From: Aquabacterium sp.
GTDB taxonomy: Bacteria; Pseudomonadota; Gammaproteobacteria; Burkholderiales; Burkholderiaceae_C
Length of the DNA: 34,695 nt
NCBI GenBank assembly: GCA_017994835.1
Contig: JAGOKC010000017.1
Span: forward strand, 1 to 34,695
Direction: 5' to 3'
Position 1 is the stretch's first letter. Every line of letters begins with the position of its first letter. Of the stretch, positions 16,248-24,566 are shown piece by piece. The translations under genes were made by a program, and so were the position numbers. Under the pieces are notes generated by a model. It had not been told where the DNA came from and ran no database searches. It worked only from the letters and a program-made list of their open reading frames with translations.

Positions 16248-18599
16248 TCAGTTGAGCAAGCGTGCCGGATCAGCGTCGAGCTTGGCCAAGGCCGCACGCG
16301 TGGCGCGCGTCGTGAGCGACTCGTCTTCCTGAGGCACCAGCAAACCTGCCTGCAAGAACGCCGCCAGTCTGTGCAACTGGAACAAAATGCCACGCCCTGC
16401 CGGGGTGACGAACAACAGCAACTGCTGCTGCAAACCAGACCAGACCAACTGAACAGGCTCCTGCCTGCCACGGTAGTCAAGCTCGAACCAGGCACCAATC
16501 TGCAACTCACGCGCCCAGGCAAGCATGCCTGGAGTGGGCATGGAGCCGCCTTCGGCCACCACTTCCAGCGCATCACTTTCATGGCCGGAAAGGTCGCGCA
16601 AGGTTTCGGCATCGAGCTCAACCCTGGACAGGTCGGGCAACACGTCGCCCAAAGCTTCAAGCCGTTCGGTGAGTTCTTGCAAATGCGCCGACGAGATGGT
16701 CGCCGAACGGGCAGAAAATGCCGCAGCCAAAGCCGTGTTCAGGGCCTTGATCTGTTCGTCCTGCTTGTCAACCGGCAGCCCTGAGCGGGCCATGCCCTCG
16801 CGGATCGATTTGAGCAAATGCGGCAGACGGCGCAGCACCTCGGCACGTTCTTCACGCGAGGTCTTGGCGCTGGCTGACCAGATGAGGTCAGCCGCTGCGC
16901 GCTGCAAAGCCTTGGTGGCATCGCTGGTTGGCCCGCTGACCACAGCACTGTGCGCCAGCACATCCGCCCAGACGTGGAACATGAATTCACGGACCCCATC
17001 GTGCACGGGTACGCCGTCGAGCATCTTGCGCAACTCGATGGTGTACTGGATCGCGCAGGTCTCGCGCTGCTCGACCTGCTGGGCCAGGGACACACCCCGG
17101 CGACTGGCCTGATTTTCTTCGCGGAAATAGGTTTCCAGGAACCGTTCGAACTCTGTCAGCACGGTCAGGAAAACACGCCGACCGGTATCGGGATAAGCCT
17201 CGATGACCTGGACGACACGTCGAATTTCCTTGTGCAGCGCATCGTCGAGCGCTTCGGCAGCGCCACCGACGAAACCCATCACGCACGACCCCATGCGGTC
17301 AATCAGGATGCGGGCCGGGTGGCTGGTGGTGGCAAAAAAATCAGGCTCGGCCATCGCCACGCGCAAAACCGGCATCTGCAGGCGCGCAAACCAGACCCGA
17401 ATCGACGCTGGCAGCCGCTCTTCCGTGAGGATGGCCTGGAACAGCAACGCCACGATCTCGATGATGGCCCGCTCGCTGGGCGTGCTGGCAGCTTCCTTGA
17501 GGGCTTGCTTGTTTTGCTGCAGCGTCTGCAACGCCTCGACCGGATTGGCCTCTGGCGAAGCCCCCACCTGCCGACGCAAGGTGTCGCCCACGGCCTGGAT
17601 GGCCTGTCCCAGCCCTGCCGAGATGGCCTGGGTGGCACCGCCCCCACCTGCCTGAGCGGCACGGGCTGTGGTGGGCTCGAACCCCGGAACCTGCCGCGCC
17701 ACGACCTGCGTGAGCTTGTCCAGCACGTTTTGAGCCTTTGCCGCACCGTGCGCCATCCCGGGCGTCTGGGTGAGCATGTGCGTTTCTTCATACGCCGCAC
17801 CCAACGGCTGCAGGCCGCTGTTGCCCTGCCGCACCGACGTGCGGGGCTCCTGGGCATGGTTGGGGGGCTGCGACGCACCTGCTGGTGGCGACAGCGCCCC
17901 TGCCAGGGTCACGCCAACATCTTTGGCGCGCCGAATGAAGGGTCGCAAATCAATTTCTGGTCGAACCCCATGATCGAGCAGCACGCCATTGACGTGGTGA
18001 TAGGCCTCCTGGGTCCAGGGTGCGATCTCCTGCATCAGGACCGGCTTGATGTCGGCCCAGTGGTCAAGATTCAACCCGACTTCCAGCCAGGCGTCCACCA
18101 GCATGCGCGCCACCCAATGGGGCATCAGCACATCGACCGGCCCGGAGGTGCTCAAGGAAACCGCGCCGCCGACGGCCTGCAGGCGGGCATTCAGGTCAGA
18201 AAACTCGGACCCGTTGTGGTCCCCGATCGCGTGTGCCAGTCGCGCCACCGCCAGATCACGCTCGACATCACTGTCATCGAGCAGGCTCAAGGGAATGTCG
18301 GTTTTGTTGCCAGGCCCCAAGGCGGCCCGGACGCCCACCGAGCGACCCACGCGCAGGTCACGCAAGGCATCGTTCAACGGCCGCTCCAGCGAGGCGAGCC
18401 AGGCCGAATTCAACCGCACCAGCTCCATCATCAGGTCGCGTTTGCGCTGATACGTGGCCGGATCAGACTGAGGTTCGGACGCCGCCTGACGCACCCCTTC
18501 CACGCAACCGTGCACAACCGCCTCAACCCCCTTGATCAGGGATTCGAGGAAGCTGAGACGGGCGGTCAGCGCCAAAGCGCGATGGGGGCCAAAACTCAT
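16248..18599 (-). CDS. DUF1631 family protein, function unknown
   Basis: A 783-residue, mostly helical protein with no signal peptide or membrane segment, so presumably cytoplasmic. I recognise the DUF1631 family from its central block (LQMPVLRVAMAEPDFF, then HPARILIDRMG), from LIWSASAKTSREERAEVL with LPHLLKSIREG, and from the C-terminal block (GAWFELDYRG, LQQQLLLFVTPAGRGILF, FLQAGLL). Residues about 235-350 are low-complexity and rich in Gly, Ala and Gln, probably a flexible linker between the N-terminal region and the conserved core. The ATG at 18599 has no obvious Shine-Dalgarno. It lies 35 bp downstream of secF on the same strand. The family is known mainly from Betaproteobacteria and Gammaproteobacteria, and no function can be stated. 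Confidence 0.85.
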   Translation of the reverse strand: MSFGPHRALALTARLSFLESLIKGVEAVVHGCVEGVRQAASEPQSDPATYQRKRDLMMELVRLNSAWLASLERPLNDALRDLRVGRSVGVRAALGPGNKTDIPLSLLDDSDVERDLAVARLAHAIGDHNGSEFSDLNARLQAVGGAVSLSTSGPVDVLMPHWVARMLVDAWLEVGLNLDHWADIKPVLMQEIAPWTQEAYHHVNGVLLDHGVRPEIDLRPFIRRAKDVGVTLAGALSPPAGASQPPNHAQEPRTSVRQGNSGLQPLGAAYEETHMLTQTPGMAHGAAKAQNVLDKLTQVVARQVPGFEPTTARAAQAGGGGATQAISAGLGQAIQAVGDTLRRQVGASPEANPVEALQTLQQNKQALKEAASTPSERAIIEIVALLFQAILTEERLPASIRVWFARLQMPVLRVAMAEPDFFATTSHPARILIDRMGSCVMGFVGGAAEALDDALHKEIRRVVQVIEAYPDTGRRVFLTVLTEFERFLETYFREENQASRRGVSLAQQVEQRETCAIQYTIELRKMLDGVPVHDGVREFMFHVWADVLAHSAVVSGPTSDATKALQRAAADLIWSASAKTSREERAEVLRRLPHLLKSIREGMARSGLPVDKQDEQIKALNTALAAAFSARSATISSAHLQELTERLEALGDVLPDLSRVELDAETLRDLSGHESDALEVVAEGGSMPTPGMLAWARELQIGAWFELDYRGRQEPVQLVWSGLQQQLLLFVTPAGRGILFQLHRLAAFLQAGLLVPQEDESLTTRATRAALAKLDADPARLLN

Positions 18600-18634
18600 G
18601 TGATCGATTCAGATATGAGGTGCTTTTTTGGACT

Positions 18635-19657
18635 CTACACCACCGCACCGGAGTTCGGATCGTTGGGGTCGATGTCTTTCTTGGTGGGTGTGATCAGATC
18701 GTCACGCTTGACACCCAGCCACATGGCAATGGCGGCAGCCACGAACACGGAAGAGTAAATGCCAAACAAGATGCCGATGGTCAGGGCCAGCGCAAAGTAG
18801 TGCAGCGTGGGGCCACCGAAGACCAGCATCGCGCCCACCATCATCTGGGTCGAGCCGTGGGTGATGACGGTGCGACTGATGGTGCTGGTGATGGCATGGT
18901 CGATCACCTCGGACGAACTCAGCTTGCGGAACTTACGGAATGTTTCACGGACACGGTCGAAGATCACCACCGACTCGTTGACCGAATAACCCAACACCGC
19001 CAGCACGGCGGCCAGCACCGACAACGAAAATTCCCACTGGAAAAACGCAAAAAAGCCCAGGATGATGACGATGTCGTGCAAGTTGGCGATGATGCCGGCC
19101 ACAGCGAATTTCCACTCGAAGCGGATCGCCAGGTAAATCATGATGCCGATGATGGTTGCACCCAACGCCATCAGGCCATCCTGCACCAGCTCCTCACCCA
19201 CCTGCGGGCCGACGAACTCGCTGCGCTGCAGGGTCACGGGCTGGACGCCAGCAGCGGTTTGACAAACCCGGGCCGAGCCCTTGTCGATGCTTTCCACCGT
19301 GCTGATCTGACCCCCTTCAGCCTGGCACAGCGCACCAAACACCTTGCTCACCACCTCGGGTTGCTTCATTTCACCGCGCAAAGGCAGGCGAATGAGCACA
19401 TCGCGCGAGGTGCCAAAGTTCTGCACCTGCACCTCGCCATAGTTGAGTGCCTCAACGGCACCGCGCACCTTGCCCAGGTCGGCACTCTGGGCGTAGCGGG
19501 TTTCGATGACCGAACCGCCAGTGAACTCGATGGACAAGTGCAAGCCCCGGGTCACCAGAAAGAAAACGGCAACGGCGAAGGTCAGGAAGGAGATGGCGTT
19601 GAAGACCAACGCATGGCGCATGAACGGAATGTCACGCTTGATACGGAAAAATTCCAT
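18635..19657 (-). CDS. secF: Protein translocase subunit SecF
   Basis: A 340-residue inner-membrane subunit of the SecDF accessory complex, which uses the proton gradient to pull preproteins through SecYEG. One N-terminal membrane helix (about 16-36) is followed by the P4-like periplasmic region containing SIEFTGGSVIE, then five membrane helices (about 150-315) with VLGYSVNESVVIFDRVRE, the conserved SecF/RND segment. The start at 19657 has AGAGAG upstream. It is 18 bp downstream of secD. Confidence 0.97.
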   Translation of the reverse strand: MEFFRIKRDIPFMRHALVFNAISFLTFAVAVFFLVTRGLHLSIEFTGGSVIETRYAQSADLGKVRGAVEALNYGEVQVQNFGTSRDVLIRLPLRGEMKQPEVVSKVFGALCQAEGGQISTVESIDKGSARVCQTAAGVQPVTLQRSEFVGPQVGEELVQDGLMALGATIIGIMIYLAIRFEWKFAVAGIIANLHDIVIILGFFAFFQWEFSLSVLAAVLAVLGYSVNESVVIFDRVRETFRKFRKLSSSEVIDHAITSTISRTVITHGSTQMMVGAMLVFGGPTLHYFALALTIGILFGIYSSVFVAAAIAMWLGVKRDDLITPTKKDIDPNDPNSGAVV

Positions 19658-19675
19658 GATGGGTGTTCTCTCTTC

Positions 19676-21538
19676 TTATTCCTGGGGCTTCCAGACCTGT
19701 CCGATGGACACGCCCTTGAGCTTCTTCTGACGGCCATACCAGAGGTTGACCAGGCCACGCGAGAAGAACACGGCCGAGAACATGGAGGTGAGGATGCCCA
19801 GGCAGTGCACCACGGCAAAGCCACGCACGGGCCCGGAGCCGAAGGCCAGCAGGGCCAGACCGGCGATCAAGGTGGTGACGTTGGAGTCCAGGATGGTGGA
19901 CCAGGCGTTGTCGTAACCGGCGTGAATGGCCGATTGCGGGGCAGAGCCATTGCGCAACTCTTCGCGCACGCGCTCGTTGATCAGCACGTTGGCATCAATC
20001 GCCATGCCCAGGGTCAGGGCGATGGCGGCAATACCGGGCAGCGTCAGGGTGGCCTGCAGCATGGACAGCACGGCCACCAGCAGCAGCAGGTTGACCGTGA
20101 GGGCCACGGTCGAGATCACACCGAACAGCAGGTAGTACGCCACCATGAACACCGCGATGGCGGCAAAGCCATAGATCAGACTGTTGAAGCCTTGGGCGAT
20201 GTTGTCGGCACCCAGGCTGGGGCCGACGGTGCGTTCTTCGATGATTTCCATGGGCGCGGCGAGCGAACCGGCGCGCAGCAGCAGGGCGGTGTCAGCGGCT
20301 TCTTCGGGGCTCATGCGGCCCGAGATCTGCACGCGCCCGCCACCGATTTCGCCACGGATCACCGGCGCGGTCACGACCTCGCCCTTGCCCTTTTCGAACA
20401 GGATGATGGCCATGCGCTTGCCGATGTTCTCGCGGGTGATGTCCTTGAAAATGCGGGCACCACGGGCGTCGAGCGTCAGGTGCACGGCGGCTTCCTGGTT
20501 TTCGTCGAAGCCAGGCTGGGCGTCGGTGAGGTTGTCGCCGGTCAGCACCACCTCGCGCTTGACAATGATGGCCACACCGCCGCGTTCCATGTAGCGCTCG
20601 TAGCCGAAGGGCACGGGTCCACCGCTCTGGGCGGCCTGGGCTTCGACGCTGTCGTTGACCATGCGCACTTCCAGGGTGGCGGTGCGGCCAATGATGTCCT
20701 TGGCCTTGGCGGTGTCCTGCACGCCGGGCAGCTGCACGACCACGCGGTCAAGGCCTTGCTGCTGGATCACGGGCTCGGCCACGCCGAGTTCGTTGATCCG
20801 GTTGTGCAAGGTGGTGATGTTCTGCTTGAGCGCCTGCTCCTGGATGGCGCGCTCGGATGTGGGCTTGAGGGCGCCCACCAGCGTCAGGTCGCCAGAGCCA
20901 CTGGTATCGGTGCCACCAACCCAGTCCACATCGGCCAGGCTGCCTTGCAGCACGGCGAGTGCGGCCTGGCGGGTCGCATCGTCGCGGAAGCGCACGATCA
21001 GGGCCGAAGCGTCACGACGGATGCCGCTGTGACGGATGTCCTTGTCGCGCAGCAGGGTGCGCATGTCACTGCTGATGCTGTCGAGCTTTTGCGTGAGCGC
21101 CGCTTTCATGTCCACCTGCATCAGGAAGTGGACCCCGCCGCGCAAGTCCAGCCCCAGGTACATGGGCAGGGCGTGAAGGCTGCGCAGCCACTGCGGCGAA
21201 CGCGACACCAGATTGAGGGCGACGATGTAACTCGGATTCTGGGCATCGGGGTTGAAAGCGCGACCAAGGGCGTCGCGGGCCTTCAACTGGGTGTCGGTAT
21301 CCTTGAAACGCGCCCGCACGGACGTACCATCGAGTTCGACAAAATCGGTCTCGATGGCGGCCTCTGTCAGCACGGTACGCACGCGATCCACGGCAGACTG
21401 ATCGAGCTTGAGGGTGGCCTTGCCACTGGACAGCTGAACAGCAGGGGCCTCACCAAAAAGATTGGGCAGGCTGTAGATCAGGCCGACCAGCAGGGCGACG
21501 GCAATGATCAGGTATTTCCACCAGGGATAGCGATTCAT
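19676..21538 (-). CDS. secD: Protein translocase subunit SecD
   Basis: A 620-residue partner of SecF. An N-terminal membrane helix (about 7-25, starting MNRYPWWKYLII) is followed by a large periplasmic domain that includes LGLDLRGGVHFLMQVD (P1 base) and LPGVQDTAKAKDIIGRTA. The C-terminal membrane bundle carries TLGMAIDANVLINERVREE, the conserved proton-path region with its Asp. Length is normal for the family. The ATG at 21538 has GAGGATCCT directly upstream, and the gene lies 27 bp downstream of yajC. Confidence 0.97.
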   Translation of the reverse strand: MNRYPWWKYLIIAVALLVGLIYSLPNLFGEAPAVQLSSGKATLKLDQSAVDRVRTVLTEAAIETDFVELDGTSVRARFKDTDTQLKARDALGRAFNPDAQNPSYIVALNLVSRSPQWLRSLHALPMYLGLDLRGGVHFLMQVDMKAALTQKLDSISSDMRTLLRDKDIRHSGIRRDASALIVRFRDDATRQAALAVLQGSLADVDWVGGTDTSGSGDLTLVGALKPTSERAIQEQALKQNITTLHNRINELGVAEPVIQQQGLDRVVVQLPGVQDTAKAKDIIGRTATLEVRMVNDSVEAQAAQSGGPVPFGYERYMERGGVAIIVKREVVLTGDNLTDAQPGFDENQEAAVHLTLDARGARIFKDITRENIGKRMAIILFEKGKGEVVTAPVIRGEIGGGRVQISGRMSPEEAADTALLLRAGSLAAPMEIIEERTVGPSLGADNIAQGFNSLIYGFAAIAVFMVAYYLLFGVISTVALTVNLLLLVAVLSMLQATLTLPGIAAIALTLGMAIDANVLINERVREELRNGSAPQSAIHAGYDNAWSTILDSNVTTLIAGLALLAFGSGPVRGFAVVHCLGILTSMFSAVFFSRGLVNLWYGRQKKLKGVSIGQVWKPQE

Positions 21539-21565
21539 AGGATCCTCGACAGCTCGAACAGTGAC

Positions 21566-21889
21566 TTACTTGTAGGTGCCCTTGGGCAGCACCTGGACAA
21601 TCGCCGCGCGCTGCAATTGCAACTCGACGCCGTTGGCCACTTCAACGCTGACGAAGGTTTCGCCCAACTTGGTGATCTTGCCAATCACCCCGCCTTGGGT
21701 GACCACTTCATCGCCCTTGGTGAGGGCTTCGAGCATGGCGCGGGTTTCCTTTTGCCGCTTCATCTGGGGCCGGATCATGACGAAATACAGCACCACGAAC
21801 ATGAGCACCAGGGGCAGCATGCCCATCAGACCACCGGAGGCGCTGGCTGCCGGAGAGGCGGTTTGGGCAATGGCTTCAGAAATCAACAC
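21566..21889 (-). CDS. yajC: Preprotein translocase subunit YajC
   Basis: A 107-residue small membrane protein of the SecDF-YajC complex. A single membrane helix (about 20-42: LMGMLPLVLMFVVLYFVMI) is followed by a cytoplasmic domain with the family segment RPQMKRQKE and GDEVVTQGGVIGKI. The GTG at 21889 (VLISEAIAQ) is preferred because AAGGAA lies just upstream; an in-frame TTG at 21907 would place that Shine-Dalgarno inside the coding region. It is the first gene of yajC-secD-secF; 114 bp separate it from ybeD upstream. A TACAAT at 21952-21957 (minus) could be a -10 box, but no good -35 is seen. Confidence 0.93.
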   Translation of the reverse strand: MLISEAIAQTASPAASASGGLMGMLPLVLMFVVLYFVMIRPQMKRQKETRAMLEALTKGDEVVTQGGVIGKITKLGETFVSVEVANGVELQLQRAAIVQVLPKGTYK

Positions 21890-22003
21890 ATTCTTTCCTT
21901 CAAACAAAAGGCCGCTGCACCATCAGGGGCGCAAACGGCAGGGGCGCGAACATTGTATGCGGCGTGACAAGCGGCTTGGACCGCCCGCCCTCACCCAGAG
22001 GGG

Positions 22004-22309
22004 TCAGAGCACGTACTTCACCTGCGGATGACTGGTCAAGGCGCGGTAGATGTTATCCAGATGCTCGCGGCTGGTGGCGTTGACCGTGACGGTCAGCCCC
22101 ACGTACTTGCCGGTGCTGCTGGGACGTCGCTCCAGGGCCTGGATGTCGAACGCGGGATCGTGCTGCACGATGAGCGCGACGACCGACTCGACAAAATCTT
22201 CCAGATGCGGCCCCATCACTTTGATCGGGAAGGGACAGGGGTATTCGATGAGCGATTGCTCGGGCGGAATGATGGGATTGACGGGTTGGTTCATGGCCAT
22301 GTCTTTCAT
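22004..22309 (-). CDS. ybeD: YbeD/DUF493 family protein
   Basis: A 101-residue protein of the YbeD family, a small ACT-like alpha/beta fold whose members carry YPCPFPIKVMG near the N-terminus and STGKYVGLTVTVNATS in the middle; both are seen here. The family is thought to have a regulatory or ligand-binding role, but the function is not settled. Its ATG overlaps the stop of the upstream carboxypeptidase gene (ATGA), indicating translational coupling; an internal ATG at 22294 is an alternative. In E. coli the order is dacA-ybeD-lipB-lipA. Here the dacA-ybeD pair is kept but lipB-lipA stand 14 kb away beside a second dacA. Confidence 0.9.
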   Translation of the reverse strand: MKDMAMNQPVNPIIPPEQSLIEYPCPFPIKVMGPHLEDFVESVVALIVQHDPAFDIQALERRPSSTGKYVGLTVTVNATSREHLDNIYRALTSHPQVKYVL

Positions 22310-23574
22310 TGAATGCCCAGGCGGATGGCGTCCCAGGTGCGACCCAGCCAGCCCGCGGTGGGCACGTCCTGCAGCGCCTGCAGCGGCAAGGCCTGCCAGG
22401 GCTGCGTGCCCAGGCGAATGTGCAAGATGCCGACGGCCTGCCCTTGCGCCAGCGGGGCCAGCAAGGGATCCTGTCGGGTCAAGGAGGTTTGAATGTGCGA
22501 AGCCTGGCCCCTGGGAACCGCCACCAAAATGGCCTGCTTGCGTCCCAGCGCCACCGTGTTGGACTGGCCCTTCCAGACGGGGGCCGTGCTGACCGTCTGC
22601 CCGGCCGCATAGAGCCTCACCACATCGAAGGCACTGTAGCCCCAGTTGAGCAGTTTCTGGGTTTCGGTGGCGCGCGCCTGCAGTGACGGGGTGCCCACCA
22701 CCACAGCGACCAGCCGCCGCTCGACGCCCGATGCGGGTCGCCGCGAGGTGGCGGCCATGGCGTAACCCAGCCGGTCGGTGTAGGCGACCTGCAACCCATC
22801 CACGCTGGGATCGCGCAGCAACAACAAGTTGTTGCTGATGCGTTTGACGCCCCCCAAGGTCAGCGAACTCAGGCGGTAATGCGCCAGGGCTTCAGGGTGA
22901 TCGGTGAGCAGGCGCACGGCGATCCAGGCAAGTTCGCGCGGCGTGCTGCTCTGACCGCCCACGGTCTGTCCGTCGGGGTTGCGAAACTGGGTGGCTTTCA
23001 AGCCAAAAACCTGCGCCTGTCGGTTCATGCGGGCCACAAATTCATCCACCGAGCCTGCCACGCCTTCGGCAAGGGCCACGGCCGCATCATTCGCGCCCAG
23101 CACGACCATGGCGCGCAGCAACTCGGCGGCGGTGAACCGCGTCCCCGGATCGGCCAGCGCACGCGCGCCACTGCTCGCCGCCACCCGCCTGGCCTGCTCT
23201 GACAAGGGCAGCGCCGTTTCCCAGGTCAGCTTGCCTGACGCCACCGCCTGGCACACCAGGTAGGCCGTCATCAACTTGGTGAGGGATGCCGGGGGCACCG
23301 CGACATCCGCCTGGCGCGCGGCCAGGGTCTGCTGGCTGCCAAGGTCTTGCAAGATGAAGCCTCGGGCCGCCATCTCGGGCGGTGCGGGCATGCCGGGCGG
23401 GGGCTCGCTGAAGACCGACGCCACCAGCGAGGCTGGCACGATGGGCGTTGCAGTGCCTTCGGCGTGGGCGCTGACCATGAACCCGGCCCACAGGGCCAGA
23501 ACGGTCAGGACGCGGCACCACGCCTGGTGCGAGGCGAGCGGGCAGGTGGTTCGGAAAAGGCGTGAAAGGATCAT
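22306..23574 (-). CDS. D-alanyl-D-alanine carboxypeptidase paralog with degenerate active site
   Basis: A 422-residue S11-family (PBP5/6-like) protein with a signal peptide (about 1-38, ending VSAHA-EG). The first motif is intact (S97-L-T-K100), but the SxN motif is G160-A-N162 and the KTG motif is Q262-V-A264, in an otherwise well aligned context (VDGLQVAYTDRLGYAMAA, where active enzymes have VDGLKTG). The complement of the DNA was re-read at both places and confirms the residues. Loss of the KTG Lys and the SxN Ser should abolish or strongly reduce carboxypeptidase activity, so this may be a pseudoenzyme that binds peptidoglycan or partners. The ATG at 23574 overlaps the upstream hydrolase stop (ATGA); the longer in-frame extension lacks a signal-peptide-like start. 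It is coupled to ybeD downstream. Confidence 0.9.
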   Translation of the reverse strand: MILSRLFRTTCPLASHQAWCRVLTVLALWAGFMVSAHAEGTATPIVPASLVASVFSEPPPGMPAPPEMAARGFILQDLGSQQTLAARQADVAVPPASLTKLMTAYLVCQAVASGKLTWETALPLSEQARRVAASSGARALADPGTRFTAAELLRAMVVLGANDAAVALAEGVAGSVDEFVARMNRQAQVFGLKATQFRNPDGQTVGGQSSTPRELAWIAVRLLTDHPEALAHYRLSSLTLGGVKRISNNLLLLRDPSVDGLQVAYTDRLGYAMAATSRRPASGVERRLVAVVVGTPSLQARATETQKLLNWGYSAFDVVRLYAAGQTVSTAPVWKGQSNTVALGRKQAILVAVPRGQASHIQTSLTRQDPLLAPLAQGQAVGILHIRLGTQPWQALPLQALQDVPTAGWLGRTWDAIRLGIQ

Positions 23575-24233
23575 GATGTGGCGGCAACTGCACGCAAATG
23601 ACGCAGCACGACCTCGCGCAACACCGTCAGGCGGCCATGGAAAAAGTGGCCCGTCCCCGGCACCACGGTCACGGGCAGACCTTGCGGGCGGGCCCATTCG
23701 AGGATGTGCGCCAGCGGCACCACCTCGTCTTCCTCGCCTTCCACCACCAGGGTGTGGGGCGGCACCTCGGGCACCTCGTAGCGCGAGGTGGCGGGGCTGA
23801 CCAGCACCAACTGGCTGGGCGCGACGAGTTCAGAGCGGTTGGCAGCCGCCTCGGTCAGACGCGCATGCGCCTGTGCCGCCACATATCCACCAAAGGAAAA
23901 ACCTGCCAACGCCAGCGGCAAGCCTTTGAGCGCCGGGTCGGTGAGGTGGTGGGCGACCACAGAGAGCATGTCGGTGGTTTCGCCTCGGCCTTCGTCCCAG
24001 GCTCCTTCCGATTGCCCCACGCCCCGAAAATTGAAGCGCACCGCGCGCCAACCCGCCAGCACAAAGGCGCGACACAGGGTGTGCACCACTTTGTTGTCCA
24101 TGGTGCCGCCCATGAGCGGATGTGGATGGGCCACCACCATCAAGCCAACCGGGGCATGCGCGGGCTCTTCGATGACCACTTCCAGCAGCCCGGCTGGTCC
24201 GTCGATGGTCTGCGAGGCAGGACGTCCGATCAT
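23571..24233 (-). CDS. Alpha/beta hydrolase, small HPHP-type family
   Basis: A 220-residue alpha/beta-fold protein. HPHPLMGGTMDNKVV (about 36-50) is typical of a family of small bacterial hydrolases. The nucleophile elbow is GFSFGG with S113. An Asp in EGEEDEVVP and a His in GTGHFFHG fit the rest of the triad. No signal peptide is seen. The substrate is unknown; family members have been annotated as esterases or acyl hydrolases. The stop overlaps the start of the carboxypeptidase paralog (ATGA), and the ferredoxin gene ends 6 bp upstream, so it is inside a tightly packed operon. Confidence 0.85.
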   Translation of the reverse strand: MIGRPASQTIDGPAGLLEVVIEEPAHAPVGLMVVAHPHPLMGGTMDNKVVHTLCRAFVLAGWRAVRFNFRGVGQSEGAWDEGRGETTDMLSVVAHHLTDPALKGLPLALAGFSFGGYVAAQAHARLTEAAANRSELVAPSQLVLVSPATSRYEVPEVPPHTLVVEGEEDEVVPLAHILEWARPQGLPVTVVPGTGHFFHGRLTVLREVVLRHLRAVAATS

Positions 24234-24239
24234 GGGGTG

Positions 24240-24566
24240 TCAGCGCCCCACGTCATCGGGCAAGCGCAGACGTTCAACGATTTCACCCTTGCCCAGGTGA
24301 CGGTCCACAATCTCGTCGATGTCGGCAGTGTCCACAAAGGTGTACCAGACGCCCTCTGGATAGACCACCGCGACGGGCGCGCCCGCACAGCGGTCCAGGC
24401 ATCCGGCCTTGTTGACGCGAACCTGCCCCTTGCCATCAAGGCCGGCGGCGGCCACACGGCGTTTGCAGTGATCAAAGCTGGCTTTGGCATCGTGATCCCC
24501 GCAACAGGCTTCGCCGTTGATGCGCTGATTGAGGCAAAAGAAGATGTGGCGCTGGTAGTAGCTCAT
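24240..24566 (-). CDS. Thioredoxin-like [2Fe-2S] ferredoxin
   Basis: A 108-residue protein of the thioredoxin-fold [2Fe-2S] ferredoxin family. Likely cluster ligands are C11 (IFFCLNQR), C21 or C22 (GEACCGDH), C56 and C60 (AGCLDRCAGAP), matching the C-x10-C ... C-x3-C arrangement. YPEGVWYTFVD is also typical. It may pass electrons to an unidentified redox partner. The ATG at 24566 is chosen because it overlaps the stop of the VanZ-like gene as ATGA; a GTG at 24572 is the in-frame alternative. It is followed by the hydrolase gene after 6 bp. Confidence 0.88.
   Translation of the reverse strand: MSYYQRHIFFCLNQRINGEACCGDHDAKASFDHCKRRVAAAGLDGKGQVRVNKAGCLDRCAGAPVAVVYPEGVWYTFVDTADIDEIVDRHLGKGEIVERLRLPDDVGR

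Noticed and set aside
16950-18758. A 602-codon plus-strand frame opposite the DUF1631 gene
   Set aside because: Antisense shadow with low-complexity composition; the minus-strand frame shows family motifs.
18620-21967. A 1115-codon open frame on the plus strand opposite secF, secD and yajC
   Set aside because: It is exactly antisense to three well recognised genes, and its His/Gly/Gln-rich translation is what antisense of high-G+C coding DNA gives. No domain or start signal is seen.
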